From assembly GCF_030499515.1 (NCBI RefSeq), contig NZ_JASTWJ010000001.1:3576001-3640000 (forward strand): DNA of 64,000 nucleotides, in the 5' to 3' direction. The translations under genes were made by a program, and so were the position numbers. Numbering within the stretch: position 1 is the stretch's first letter; every line of letters starts with the position of its first letter. Source of the stretch: Streptomyces sp. DT2A-34. GTDB taxonomy: Bacteria > Actinomycetota > Actinomycetes > Streptomycetales > Streptomycetaceae. Positions 35,973 through 45,299 of this stretch are shown here, in pieces. The notes below the pieces were generated by a model that worked only from the letters and a program-made list of their open reading frames with translations, was not told the origin of the DNA and made no database searches.

Positions 35973-36045
35973 CGGGTGCGGGTGATTCGTGGTTGCTCGC
36001 GCCCACGCGGCGGAGCCGCATATCGGCACAGCCCCGCGCCCCTCA
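35973..36045 (-). repeat. Intergenic repeat family A, copy 3 (inverted)
   Basis: Reverse complement contains GGGGCGCGGGGCTGTGCCG, ATGCGGCTCCGCCGC and GTGGGCGCGAGCAACCACGA. It reaches the last codon of the lysR-type gene. Confidence 0.85.
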
Positions 36046-36996
36046 GGTTGGCAACAGACTTCCCCTCCTTGAGAGCAAGAACTTCTTGAAGGCGGCCACC
36101 GGGGGTGTGTCGGGCCGGTTCGCCAGCCATGCCACGCCGATTTCGCGGGCCGCGCGCGGGGCCGTCACCGTCAGTTCCGCCACTCCTGGGCGAGGCACCG
36201 CCGGCGGAGGCAGCAGGGCGACTCCCAGCCCCGCCGCCACCAGCCCCCGCAACGTCTCCGCCTCCTCGCCCTCGAAGGCGATACGCGGCTTGAAGCCCGC
36301 CTCCTGGCACAGGTCGTCGGTGATGCGGCGCATGCCGTAGCCGGGCTCCAGGGTCACGAAGGTCTCGTCGGCCGCCTCGGCCAGGCGGATGCGTTTGCGT
36401 GAGGCCAGACGGTGGTCGGCCGGGACGACCAGGCGGAGTTTCTGTTCGTCCAGGCGGCGGGCCACCAGGTCGGGGGCGTCCGGCACCGGGGATGTCAGGC
36501 ACAGGTCGAGCTCACCGGACCGCAGACGCTCGATCATCGCCTCTCCGTAGTTCTGGACCAGGCTGAAGCGGACCCGGGGGTGGTCGGCGCGGAAGGCCTG
36601 CAGGAGGCCCGGGACCGTTTCGGCGCCCATGGTGTGCAGGAAGCCGAAGGCGACCTTGCCGGTGGCCGGGTCGGCGTCGGCGCGGACCTCGTCGGCGGCG
36701 CGCTCGATCTCGGCGAGGGCGCGTTCGACGGAGGCGAGGAAGGTGCGGCCGGCAGGGGTCAGGGAGACCGTACGGCCGCGGCGGGCGAAGAGGTCGACGC
36801 CCAGGTCCTGTTCGAGGCGGACCATGGCTCGCGAGAGCGTGGACTGCGGGACCTGCATCTCCTGCGCGGCCCGGGTGACGTGCTCGGTGCGGGCGACGCC
36901 GGCGAAGTACGCGAGGCGGGGGGCCAGCAACATCACCATGTCTTCTGTGTCACTGGATGGTGACAGACGAGCCCGTGACCTCTGTTGATGCTCCAT
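36043..36996 (-). CDS. LysR-family transcriptional regulator
   Basis: A 317-aa LTTR. HTH: LAYFAGVARTEHVTRAAQEM then VPQSTLSRAMVRLEQDLG (residues ~28-70); FARRGRTVSLTPAG follows, then the effector-binding domain from ~105. ATG 36996 is used; ATG 36939, just before the HTH, is an alternative and neither has a strong SD. It is divergent from an MFS exporter 63 bp away, the standard layout in which the LTTR controls the transporter. Confidence 0.88.
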   Translation of the reverse strand: MEHQQRSRARLSPSSDTEDMVMLLAPRLAYFAGVARTEHVTRAAQEMQVPQSTLSRAMVRLEQDLGVDLFARRGRTVSLTPAGRTFLASVERALAEIERAADEVRADADPATGKVAFGFLHTMGAETVPGLLQAFRADHPRVRFSLVQNYGEAMIERLRSGELDLCLTSPVPDAPDLVARRLDEQKLRLVVPADHRLASRKRIRLAEAADETFVTLEPGYGMRRITDDLCQEAGFKPRIAFEGEEAETLRGLVAAGLGVALLPPPAVPRPGVAELTVTAPRAAREIGVAWLANRPDTPPVAAFKKFLLSRRGSLLPT

Positions 36997-37059
36997 GGGA
37001 ACGATTATGGCCAATCCATGCATTGGACGGATCAGCGGCATCGTACGTAGCTTCGAAGC

Positions 37060-38334
37060 ATGTCTCCCGCCAGTACCGGGGCGTCCACCATCGTGGGCGC
37101 CGCACCCGCTGTCCCTGTCGTCGACTCCCGTATGGCCCCGGGCGGCCCCGGCTACCGCCGGATGAGCTTCGCCCTCTTCCTCGCCGGTGTCGCGACCTTC
37201 GCGCTTCTCTACTCCACGCAGGCCCTGCTGCCGCTGATCTCGGGCGACTTCGGAGTGGCGGCGAGCGAGGCGAGCTGGACGGTGGCGGCGGCGACGGGCG
37301 GTCTGGCCCTGTTCGTACTGCCGATGAGCGCGCTGTCGGAGCGGTTCGGACGCCGTACGGTCATGACGGCGTCGCTGGCGGTCGCGGTGACGGTCGGGCT
37401 GCTGGTCCCCTTCGCGCCGAACCTGACCGCCCTGGTCGTGCTGCGGGCGGTCCAGGGCGCGGCGCTGGCGGGTCTGCCGGCGTCGGCCACGGCTTATCTG
37501 GCCGAGGAGGTCCGGCCGAAGGCGCTGGTCACGGCGATCGGGCTGTTCGTCGCGGGCAACAGCGTCGGCGGCATGAGCGGCCGGGTGATCACCGGCTGGG
37601 TCGCTCAGGAGTGGGGCTGGCGGGTCGCGATCGGTGTGATCGGCGTGATCGCGGTCGCGTGCGCGGTGGCCTTCCGGCTGCTGCTCCCGGCACCGCGCCA
37701 CTTCAAGCCGGGCTCGCTGCGTCCGCGTGTCCTGGCCCGCACGGTCCGCGCCCACCTCGCCGACCCGCTGCTGTGCCGCCTGTACGCGATCGGCGCCCTG
37801 TTCATGACGATCTTCGGCGGCGTGTACACGGTCATCGGCTACCGCCTGACGGAGGCGCCGTTCGGCCTCCCCCAGGGCATCATCGGCTCGATCTTCCTGG
37901 TCTACCTGGTCGGCACGGTGTCGGCGTCGACGGCGGGCCGGCTGGTGGGCCGCCTGGGCCGCCGAGGCGCCCTGTACGCGGCGGGCGCGACGACGGCGAC
38001 CGGTCTGCTGGTGTCCCTCGCGAGCTCCCTTCCCTTGGTCCTGCTGGGCCTGGTCCTGATCACGGGCGGCTTCTTCGCGGGGCACGCGGTGGCGTCCTCG
38101 GCGGTGAGCAAGACGGCGACCCACGGCCGCGCGCAGGCTTCCGCGCTGTACCAGTCCGCGTACTACATCGGCTCCAGCGCGGGCAGCACGGTGGGCGCGA
38201 TCGCCTTCCACGCGGGCGGCTGGGCCGGGACGGTCGGGGTCGGCCTGCTGGCGGTGCTCGGCGTCGTGACGATCACGGTCTTCGGGACCCGGGCGGCGCG
38301 GCTGCAGCGACAGCGGCCGGCGACGGCGGCCTGA
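37060..38334 (+). CDS. MFS efflux transporter (YnfM-like)
   Basis: A 424-aa protein with 12 predicted transmembrane helices. The MFS loop 2-3 motif is SALSERFGRRTVMTA and the repeated half carries GRLVGRLGRRGAL. ALLYSTQALLPLIS in TM1 and LAGLPASATAYLAEE in TM4 are features of the YnfM/Bcr-like drug-exporter branch. Substrate unknown. Likely controlled by the divergent LysR protein. Confidence 0.9.
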   Translation: MSPASTGASTIVGAAPAVPVVDSRMAPGGPGYRRMSFALFLAGVATFALLYSTQALLPLISGDFGVAASEASWTVAAATGGLALFVLPMSALSERFGRRTVMTASLAVAVTVGLLVPFAPNLTALVVLRAVQGAALAGLPASATAYLAEEVRPKALVTAIGLFVAGNSVGGMSGRVITGWVAQEWGWRVAIGVIGVIAVACAVAFRLLLPAPRHFKPGSLRPRVLARTVRAHLADPLLCRLYAIGALFMTIFGGVYTVIGYRLTEAPFGLPQGIIGSIFLVYLVGTVSASTAGRLVGRLGRRGALYAAGATTATGLLVSLASSLPLVLLGLVLITGGFFAGHAVASSAVSKTATHGRAQASALYQSAYYIGSSAGSTVGAIAFHAGGWAGTVGVGLLAVLGVVTITVFGTRAARLQRQRPATAA

Positions 38335-38370
38335 CCCTCTCGTACGTCCGATCCCCCTAGTCGGGGCCGG

Positions 38371-38393
38371 TTGTCAGTGGCCGCGGATAGTCT
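38371..38393 (+). promoter_or_regulatory. RecA-NDp (PafBC-type) DNA-damage promoter of dnaN paralogue
   Basis: TTGTCAGTG, 8 bp, TAGTCT: an exact fit to the actinobacterial RecA-NDp consensus TTGTCRGTG-N8-TANNNT. Transcription would start near 38400, about 33 nt before ATG 38434. Confidence 0.85.
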
Positions 38394-38433
38394 CCGCGAT
38401 CACTGAAGACCGGGCCGACCAGGGGGATTTCTG

Positions 38434-39573
38434 ATGCAGTTCCGAATCGAGCGGACCGCCTTCGCCGAGGCCGTGGGGTGGGCGGCGCGAGCGCTGCCCT
38501 CGCGCACCCCGGTGCCGGTGCTGGGCGGCCTGCTGCTGGCGGCCGGCGCGGGACGGCTCAACGTCTCCGGCTTCGACTTCGAGGCCGCGGCGCGCATCGG
38601 GGTGGACGCGGAGACGGCGTCGGCCGGAGAGGTGCTCGTACCCGGGCGACGGCTGCTGGACATCTGCCGGGTGCTGCCGGACGGGCCGGTGAGCTGCGCC
38701 TTGGAGGGGACGCGGTTCACGGTGGAGGCGGGCGGCACCGAGTTCGGGATGTCGACGCTGCCGCGCGAGGAGTACCCGGCCCTGCCGTCCCAGCCGTCCG
38801 TGTACGGCAGTGTGGACGCCGCCGCGTTCGCGACGGCCGTCGGCCAGGTGGCCGTGGCGGCCGGCCGGGACGAGACGCTGCCGGTGCTGACCGGCGTACA
38901 GCTGCGCCTGGACGGCGACTCGATGACGCTGTCGGCGTCGGACCGGTATCGGTACGCCGTACGGCGGGTGGGGTGGAAGCCGGAGGGCGACGCGAGGGCC
39001 TCCGACGGTGCGGTGGACGCCCTGGTCCCCGCGCGGCGGCTGCTCGATGCCGCGCGGTCGCTGGCGCGGTGCGGAGACGTGCGGGTCGGGCTGGATCGCG
39101 CGGCAGGTGGAGGGCTGGCCGGGTTCGAGGGCGGGGGTATGCGGGCCGTCGTACGGCTGCTGGACGGGCGGCTGCCGAAGTACGGGTCGCTGTTCGACAT
39201 GGCGGGGGCGGCGGTCGCGGAGGTGGAGTGCGGGGCGCTGACGGAGGCGGTGCGGCGGGTCGCCGTGGTGGCCGAGGCGAGCAGTCCCGTGCGGATGGAC
39301 TTCTCCGGCGACGGGTCCGTGCTGCTGCGGGCGGGGTTCGGGGACGACGTGGCGACGCAGCGGTTGCCGGCGGTGCTGAGCGGCGCGCAGGAGGTCACCG
39401 TGGCCTTCAATCCGGCGTATCTGCTGGACGCGCTGAACTCCTTCGAGGCACCGCGGCTGCGGATGGAGCTGCTGGGGACGGGGCAGCGGGCGCTGCTCGG
39501 CGCCGTCTCGGGTGGAGGTGCGGCGGACGCGAGTCACCAGCATCTGCTCATGTCCGTGAAGCAACTGGTCTGA
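38434..39573 (+). CDS. DNA polymerase III beta-clamp (DnaN) paralogue
   Basis: A 379-aa sliding-clamp-like protein with all three clamp folds, of normal length. Domain 1 begins MQFRIERTAFAEAVGWAARA with ALPSRTPVPVLGGLLL; domain 2 includes VGQVAVAAGRDETLPVLTGV and ASDRYRYAVRR, a DnaN hallmark; domain 3 runs from ~245 with NPAYLLDALNSF. The C-terminus HQHLLMSVKQLV differs from the usual YLxMPMR end. The housekeeping dnaN sits near oriC, so this is a second clamp. The damage-type promoter upstream suggests use in repair or translesion synthesis. Confidence 0.88.
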   Translation: MQFRIERTAFAEAVGWAARALPSRTPVPVLGGLLLAAGAGRLNVSGFDFEAAARIGVDAETASAGEVLVPGRRLLDICRVLPDGPVSCALEGTRFTVEAGGTEFGMSTLPREEYPALPSQPSVYGSVDAAAFATAVGQVAVAAGRDETLPVLTGVQLRLDGDSMTLSASDRYRYAVRRVGWKPEGDARASDGAVDALVPARRLLDAARSLARCGDVRVGLDRAAGGGLAGFEGGGMRAVVRLLDGRLPKYGSLFDMAGAAVAEVECGALTEAVRRVAVVAEASSPVRMDFSGDGSVLLRAGFGDDVATQRLPAVLSGAQEVTVAFNPAYLLDALNSFEAPRLRMELLGTGQRALLGAVSGGGAADASHQHLLMSVKQLV

Positions 39574-39613
39574 CACCTGTCCCGACCTGGGCGTTTGTGC
39601 GCTCCGGGGGCCA

Positions 39614-39636
39614 TTGTCAGTGGCCTGCTGTAGCTT
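39614..39636 (+). promoter_or_regulatory. RecA-NDp (PafBC-type) DNA-damage promoter of ECF sigma gene
   Basis: TTGTCAGTG, 8 bp, TAGCTT, the same promoter class as at 38371. The match to that site continues for 12 identical bp (TTGTCAGTGGCC). It lies 41 bp downstream of the dnaN-like stop and 59 bp before ATG 39696. Confidence 0.83.
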
Positions 39637-39695
39637 CCGAAGTGTTGGGCGCGACGAGGCGTTCGACGGGACAGGGCCACAGGGGTGGGTGGACG

Positions 39696-40715
39696 ATGAG
39701 CGACAGTACGGCGACGACGACAACGGACCTCGACGTCAGGCTGGAGAAACACCGCGTCGAACTGACCGGGTACTGCTACCGCATGCTCGGCTCGTCCTTC
39801 GAGGCCGAGGACGCGGTGCAGGACACGATGGTCCGCGCCTGGCGGAGCTACGAGAAGTTCGAGGGGCGCTCCAGCCTCCGGTCGTGGCTGTACCGCATCG
39901 CGACGAACGTGTGCCTGGACATGCTGACCGCCGGCAACAAGCGGGCTCGGCCGATGGACCTGACGGAGTCGACTCCGCTGGCCCAGGCGGCGCTCTCGCC
40001 CCGCCCGGACAACACCTGGCTGGAGCCGATGCCGGACAGCCGGGTGCTGCCCACCACCGACGACCCGGCGGAGGCGGCCGTCGCCAAGGAGTCGGTGCGG
40101 CTCGCCTTCATGGCCGCACTGCAGCAGCTGCCGCCCAAGCAGCGGGCGGTGCTGATCCTGCGCGAGGTGCTGGCCTGGAAGGCGAGCGAGGTCGCCGAGT
40201 TGCTCGGCACGACGGTCGCGTCGGTCAACAGCGCCCTGCAGCGGGCCCGCGCGACACTCGCCGAGCAACAGCAACCGGGCAGCGACGCCGCCGCCTCCGA
40301 CCCGCTGGACGACGAGCAGCAAAAGCTCCTGGAGCGGTATGTCGCGGCCTTCGAGGGCTATGACATGACGGCGCTGACGGCCCTGCTGCACGAGGACGCC
40401 ATCATGACGATGCCGCCGTTCGACCTGTGGCTGACCGGCGTCAAGGACATCACCGGCTTCATGACGACGCTCGGCGCCCCCTGCGCGGGCTCGCATCTGG
40501 TCCCGGTCCAGGTCAACGGGCTGCCGGGCTTCGCCCAGTACAAGCCGGACCCGGAGGCGGGCGGCTTCACCCCGTGGGCTGTGCAGGTGCTGGAGATATC
40601 AGACGGCCGGATCACCGGATTCCACTGCTTCCTCGACACCAAGCGCTGGTTCCCGCTGTTCGGGCTCCCCCTCCATCTCGAAGCGCAGGCCGACCAGGTC
40701 GAGGAGGGCGTGTAG
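39696..40715 (+). CDS. ECF sigma factor with C-terminal SnoaL-like domain (SigG/SigX5 group)
   Basis: A 339-aa sigma factor. Region 2 (~15-85) holds YCYRMLGSSFEAEDAVQDTM and SLRSWLYRIATNVCLDML. Region 4 (~140-195) holds LQQLPPKQRAVLILREVLAW and EVAELLGTTVASVNSALQRA. A SnoaL/NTF2-like domain covers ~215-335. This layout is that of mycobacterial SigG and the SigX5 family, which carry their own regulatory tail and usually lack a classic anti-sigma. It follows the dnaN paralogue. The convergent STAS gene overlaps its last 117 bp. Confidence 0.9.
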   Translation: MSDSTATTTTDLDVRLEKHRVELTGYCYRMLGSSFEAEDAVQDTMVRAWRSYEKFEGRSSLRSWLYRIATNVCLDMLTAGNKRARPMDLTESTPLAQAALSPRPDNTWLEPMPDSRVLPTTDDPAEAAVAKESVRLAFMAALQQLPPKQRAVLILREVLAWKASEVAELLGTTVASVNSALQRARATLAEQQQPGSDAAASDPLDDEQQKLLERYVAAFEGYDMTALTALLHEDAIMTMPPFDLWLTGVKDITGFMTTLGAPCAGSHLVPVQVNGLPGFAQYKPDPEAGGFTPWAVQVLEISDGRITGFHCFLDTKRWFPLFGLPLHLEAQADQVEEGV

Positions 40716-40985
40716 GGCCGGGTCCGGGTCGCGCAGCCGTATCCGGCCCCCGGCCCGCCGGGCGGCCAGCTGCAGCCGCGCCAGCAGGTCGACGGCGCCG
40801 AGTCCCGGCGGTCCGAGCCCTCCGACGTCACACACCACGACCCCTGCCTCCGAGGCCTCCAGCAGCGCCCGCACGTCGTCGCACAGCCCTGCCACCTCGC
40901 CCCGGGTGACGGGGCCGACCAGCACGAGTACAGCGGGTGTCATGGCGTCCACGAGCGGTAGACCGGGCGGGCGGGCGGAACTCAT
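40599..40985 (-). CDS. STAS-domain protein (anti-sigma antagonist-like)
   Basis: A 128-aa STAS-fold protein: AVLVLVGPVTRGEVAGLCDD, then EAGVVVCDVGGLGPPGLGAVDLLARLQLAAR, where the usual Ser/Thr phosphorylation position reads PPGLGAVD and no clear Ser is present. A charged tail EPEQREPALGVEEAVESGD is encoded antisense to the sigma gene. ATG 40985 is used; ATG 40943 is possible. It overlaps the ECF sigma gene 3' end by 117 bp. Confidence 0.72.
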   Translation of the reverse strand: MSSARPPGLPLVDAMTPAVLVLVGPVTRGEVAGLCDDVRALLEASEAGVVVCDVGGLGPPGLGAVDLLARLQLAARRAGGRIRLRDPDPALHALLDLVGLRFEMEGEPEQREPALGVEEAVESGDPAV

Positions 40986-41156
40986 CGGGCCATGCGCCGG
41001 TCGCCGATTCCCGCTGCTCACCGCACGTGCGCGAGGTGTCCGCCGACCGAGATCACGTTGACCTGCTCCCCTCCTTCCCCGGAGGGTTGGCTGTATGCCA
41101 CACCCATCAGCGCATCCTCGAATACCCTGCGGTTTCCGTCCCGCCAGGGAGGTTCC

Positions 41157-42077
41157 GTGCAGGGGGTGTTGACCGGGTTCGCGGTGATCGCGGTCGTCAT
41201 CGGGGTGGGCTATGCGATCGGCCGGCGCGGTTACCTCGGCGACCATGGCCGGGAGGTCCTCACCAAGCTGGCCTTCCATGTGGCCTCCCCCGCCCTGCTC
41301 TTCACCACGCTCGCGCAGACCGACCTCTCGGTGATCTTCTCCAGCCGCCTCCTCGTCACCGCGCTGAGCACGGCAGCGGCGGCCGGAGTCTTCGTCGCGG
41401 TGGGTGCCGTACGGCGCTGGGGCGTCGGCCGTACGACGATCGGCGCGCTGTGTTCCAGCTACGTCAACTCCGGCAACCTCGGCATCCCGATCGCGGTGTA
41501 CGTCCTGGGCGACGCCTCGCTGGTGGCACCGGTGCTGCTGTTCCAGCTCGTCGGGGTCACCCCGATAGCCCTGACGGTCCTGGACCTCTCCGGCGAGGGC
41601 GAGAAGGGGCCGCTGTGGCGGCGGCTGCTGACGCCGTTGCGCAACCCGATCGCGGTCGGCTCGCTGGCGGGGGTGGCGGTCTCGGCGGCGGGGTGGAAGG
41701 TCCCGGCGCCCGTCCTGGACCCGCTGACCCTGATCGGCGGCATGTCGGTCCCGGCCGTCCTGCTGGCCTTCGGCATCTCCCTGTGCGGCAGCACGATGCC
41801 CGGCCGGGGGCCGGACCGCCATCCGGTGCTGCTGTCGGTCGCCCTGAAGTCGGTGGGCCAGCCGGCGGCGGCATGGGCGCTGGCTGCGGGGGTGTTCGGC
41901 CTGCGGGGCGCTCCGCTGCTGGACGTGGTGGTGACGTCGGCGCTGCCTGCCGCGCAGACCCTGTTCACGTATGCGTCGAGTTATGGGGTGGGTGAGCGGT
42001 TGGCGCGGGACTCGATTCTGCTGTCGACGGTGTTGTCGGTGCCGGTGTTGGTGGCGGTGGCGGCGTTGTTGGGATGA
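41157..42077 (+). CDS. AEC-family (auxin efflux carrier-like) transporter
   Basis: A 306-aa membrane carrier with ~9-10 helices. Family markers: LTKLAFHVASPALLFTTLAQ, SSYVNSGNLGIPIAVYVLGD (the conserved N-x-G-x-x-G-P-like helix break) and GGMSVPAVLLAFGISLCG. Exports organic anions by homology; substrate unknown. GTG 41157 follows CAGGGAGG. Part of the coding sequence (41561-41608) reappears inverted just downstream. Confidence 0.88.
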   Translation: MQGVLTGFAVIAVVIGVGYAIGRRGYLGDHGREVLTKLAFHVASPALLFTTLAQTDLSVIFSSRLLVTALSTAAAAGVFVAVGAVRRWGVGRTTIGALCSSYVNSGNLGIPIAVYVLGDASLVAPVLLFQLVGVTPIALTVLDLSGEGEKGPLWRRLLTPLRNPIAVGSLAGVAVSAAGWKVPAPVLDPLTLIGGMSVPAVLLAFGISLCGSTMPGRGPDRHPVLLSVALKSVGQPAAAWALAAGVFGLRGAPLLDVVVTSALPAAQTLFTYASSYGVGERLARDSILLSTVLSVPVLVAVAALLG

Positions 42078-42101
42078 GGGGCGTCAGCCGACCGGGAAGT
42101 T

Positions 42102-42149
42102 CCCTTCTCGCCCTCGCCGGAGAGGTCCAGGACCGTCAGGGCGATCGGG
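42102..42149 (-). pseudogene. 48-nt inverted copy of an AEC transporter gene segment
   Basis: The minus strand of 42102-42149 matches 41561-41608 at 47 of 48 positions and still reads IALTVLDLSGEGEKG in frame. It is too short to be functional and is best read as a gene fragment or inverted duplication. It adjoins two hairpins between the AEC gene and deoA. Confidence 0.85.
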
Positions 42150-42212
42150 ATCGGTACGTCACCGATCCCAGCATGCCGAACGGGACCGGCGCCGGTCCAC
42201 CGATCCCGTTCG
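42147..42212. terminator. Two tandem hairpins between convergent AEC and deoA genes
   Basis: GGGATCGGT/ACCGATCCC (42147-42155, 42161-42169) and CGAACGGGA/TCCCGTTCG (42177-42185, 42204-42212). Either could terminate either gene. Confidence 0.75.
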
Positions 42213-42233
42213 CCCGAAAGGGAAACCGCCTGG

Positions 42234-43517
<1,284 letters not shown>

Positions 43518-43552
43518 GGCTTGGCTTCCTTCCGAGGATTCCAGAAGTCGTA

Positions 43553-43609
43553 CGGCCCCTCTGAGCCGGTCGCCCGGGCGACCGTCGCCTGGGCAACTCA
43601 GAGGGGCCG
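43553..43609 (-). terminator. Hairpin in the cdd-deoA gap
   Basis: CGGCCCCTCTGAG and CTCAGAGGGGCCG form a 13-bp perfect stem with a 31-nt loop that itself contains GGTCGCCCGGGCGACC. It may reduce read-through into deoA or protect the upstream mRNA end. Confidence 0.7.
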
Positions 43610-43617
43610 CACGGGAG

Positions 43618-44025
43618 TTACTTGCTGAGGTGGCCCGGCCCGAAGGCCTGGGGCAGCATCTCCGACAGCGGCAGGATCCCCGCCGGGGTCTCCAGCAGCA
43701 GGTCCGGGCCGCCGAACTCGTACAGCAGCTGTCGGCAGCGGCCGCACGGGACGAGGGGGTCGCCCTTGCCGTCGACGCAGGTGAAGTGCGTCAGCCGGCC
43801 GCCCCCCGTGTTCTGCAGCTCCGAGACCAGTCCGCACTCGGCGCACAGGCCGAGGCCGTACGACGCGTTCTCGACGTTGCAGCCGGTGACCGTACGGCCG
43901 TCGTCGACCAGGGCCGCGACGCCGACCGGGTAGCCGGAGTACGGGGCGTACGCGCGGGACATGGCGTCCCGGGCCGCCGCGCGCAGCTTGTCCCAGTCGA
44001 CGTCGTGGGAGGCGGCCGAGGTCAC
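43618..44025 (-). CDS. cdd: Cytidine deaminase
   Basis: Deaminates cytidine/deoxycytidine to uridine/deoxyuridine. A 135-aa homotetrameric-type enzyme. CNVENASYGLGLCAECGL supplies the first zinc Cys and the catalytic Glu, and VPCGRCRQLLYEF the other two zinc Cys. GTG 44025 overlaps the upstream permease stop (GTGA), so it is translationally coupled in the nucleoside operon. Confidence 0.95.
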   Translation of the reverse strand: MTSAASHDVDWDKLRAAARDAMSRAYAPYSGYPVGVAALVDDGRTVTGCNVENASYGLGLCAECGLVSELQNTGGGRLTHFTCVDGKGDPLVPCGRCRQLLYEFGGPDLLLETPAGILPLSEMLPQAFGPGHLSK

Positions 44026-45299
44026 TTGCCCTGGCCCTTCCGGTACGGCAGGCCGTTCGCCCTCGGCATGCGCAGGCGCTGCGCGGACAGCACGAGGACG
44101 ACGAGCGTGATGACGTACGGCGTGGCGGAGACGACCTGGTTCGGGACCTCGTCGGTGCCCGCGTACCAGGCGAACACCAGGGCGCCGATGACCGCGGTGA
44201 TCGCGGCCTGGACGTACCTCTTGGAGATCACGAGCCAGATGGCGCCGATGATCAGCAGGAGCGCGCCGAGCAGCAGCAGGGCGTGGACGTTCTCGGCACC
44301 GCCGCGCAGGTTGAGGCTGTCGGTGTAGCCGAACAGGCCGGCGCCGATGGCGAGGCCGCCCGGCATCCAGTTGCCGAAGATCATCGCGGCGAGGCCGATG
44401 AAGCCGCGGCCGCTGACCTGGCCCTCCAGGTAGAAGGGGTTGGCCACGATGGACAGGAAGACGCCGCCGAGGCCGGCCAGGCCGCCGGAGATGATCACGG
44501 CGATGTACTTGTACTTGTAGACGTTCACGCCGAGGGATTCGGCCGCGACCGGGTTCTCGCCGCAGGAGCGCAGGCGCAGGCCGAAGGAGGTGCGCCACAG
44601 GATCCACCAGGTGGCGGGGATCAGGGCCACGGCGATCAGGGTCAGCCAGGAGACGTTGGTGACCAGGCCGCCGAGCAGACCGGCGACGTCCGAGATGAAG
44701 AACCAGCCCTGGTTGTTGAGGTCGCGCAGCGCGTCGGACAGCCCCGGCACCGTGAAGTTGCCGAGGGATTCGACCGCCGGGGACTGCTTGGCGGAGCCGC
44801 CCTGGTGGCCCTCGAAGGCGAGGGGCGCGAGGTAGCGGGTGGCGCCCAAGGCGAGGATGTTGATGGCCACACCGGAGACGATGTGGTTGACGTTGAAGGT
44901 GACGGTGACGAGGGCGTGCAGCAGGCCGCCCAGGCAGCCGCCGATGATGCCGACCAGGACACCGGTCCACGGGCCCCACTGGAAGCCGGCCCAGGCGCCG
45001 AACCAGGTGCCGAGGATCATCATGCCCTCGAGGCCGATGTTGACGACTCCCGCCCGCTCGGCCCACAGACCGCCGAGACCGGCGAGGCCGATCGGCACGG
45101 CGAGCTGGAGGGCGGTGGACATCTGGCTGACGTTGGTGATGCCGTCGGCGCCGGTGATGATGCGGACGATCGAGGTCAGCGCCAGCGCTCCGGCGATGAC
45201 CAGCAGCAGGACGGGCCACGACAGGCGGCGGCCCGTCGGAGCCGCGGGCTGCAGCGTGGGCTGGTTGACATCGACCGCTGAAGTCTGCGGGGTGGTCAT
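44022..45299 (-). CDS. Nucleoside ABC transporter permease 2 (NupQ/BmpD-like)
   Basis: A 425-aa permease with about ten helices. ERAGVVNIGLEGMMILG near 85 and GVAINILALGATRYL near 150 are typical of the BPD_transp_2 nucleoside/ribose importers; GENPVAAESLGVNVYKYKYI marks the cytoplasmic coupling loop contacting the ATPase. ATG 45299 overlaps the preceding permease stop by 4 bp. Confidence 0.93.
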   Translation of the reverse strand: MTTPQTSAVDVNQPTLQPAAPTGRRLSWPVLLLVIAGALALTSIVRIITGADGITNVSQMSTALQLAVPIGLAGLGGLWAERAGVVNIGLEGMMILGTWFGAWAGFQWGPWTGVLVGIIGGCLGGLLHALVTVTFNVNHIVSGVAINILALGATRYLAPLAFEGHQGGSAKQSPAVESLGNFTVPGLSDALRDLNNQGWFFISDVAGLLGGLVTNVSWLTLIAVALIPATWWILWRTSFGLRLRSCGENPVAAESLGVNVYKYKYIAVIISGGLAGLGGVFLSIVANPFYLEGQVSGRGFIGLAAMIFGNWMPGGLAIGAGLFGYTDSLNLRGGAENVHALLLLGALLLIIGAIWLVISKRYVQAAITAVIGALVFAWYAGTDEVPNQVVSATPYVITLVVLVLSAQRLRMPRANGLPYRKGQGK

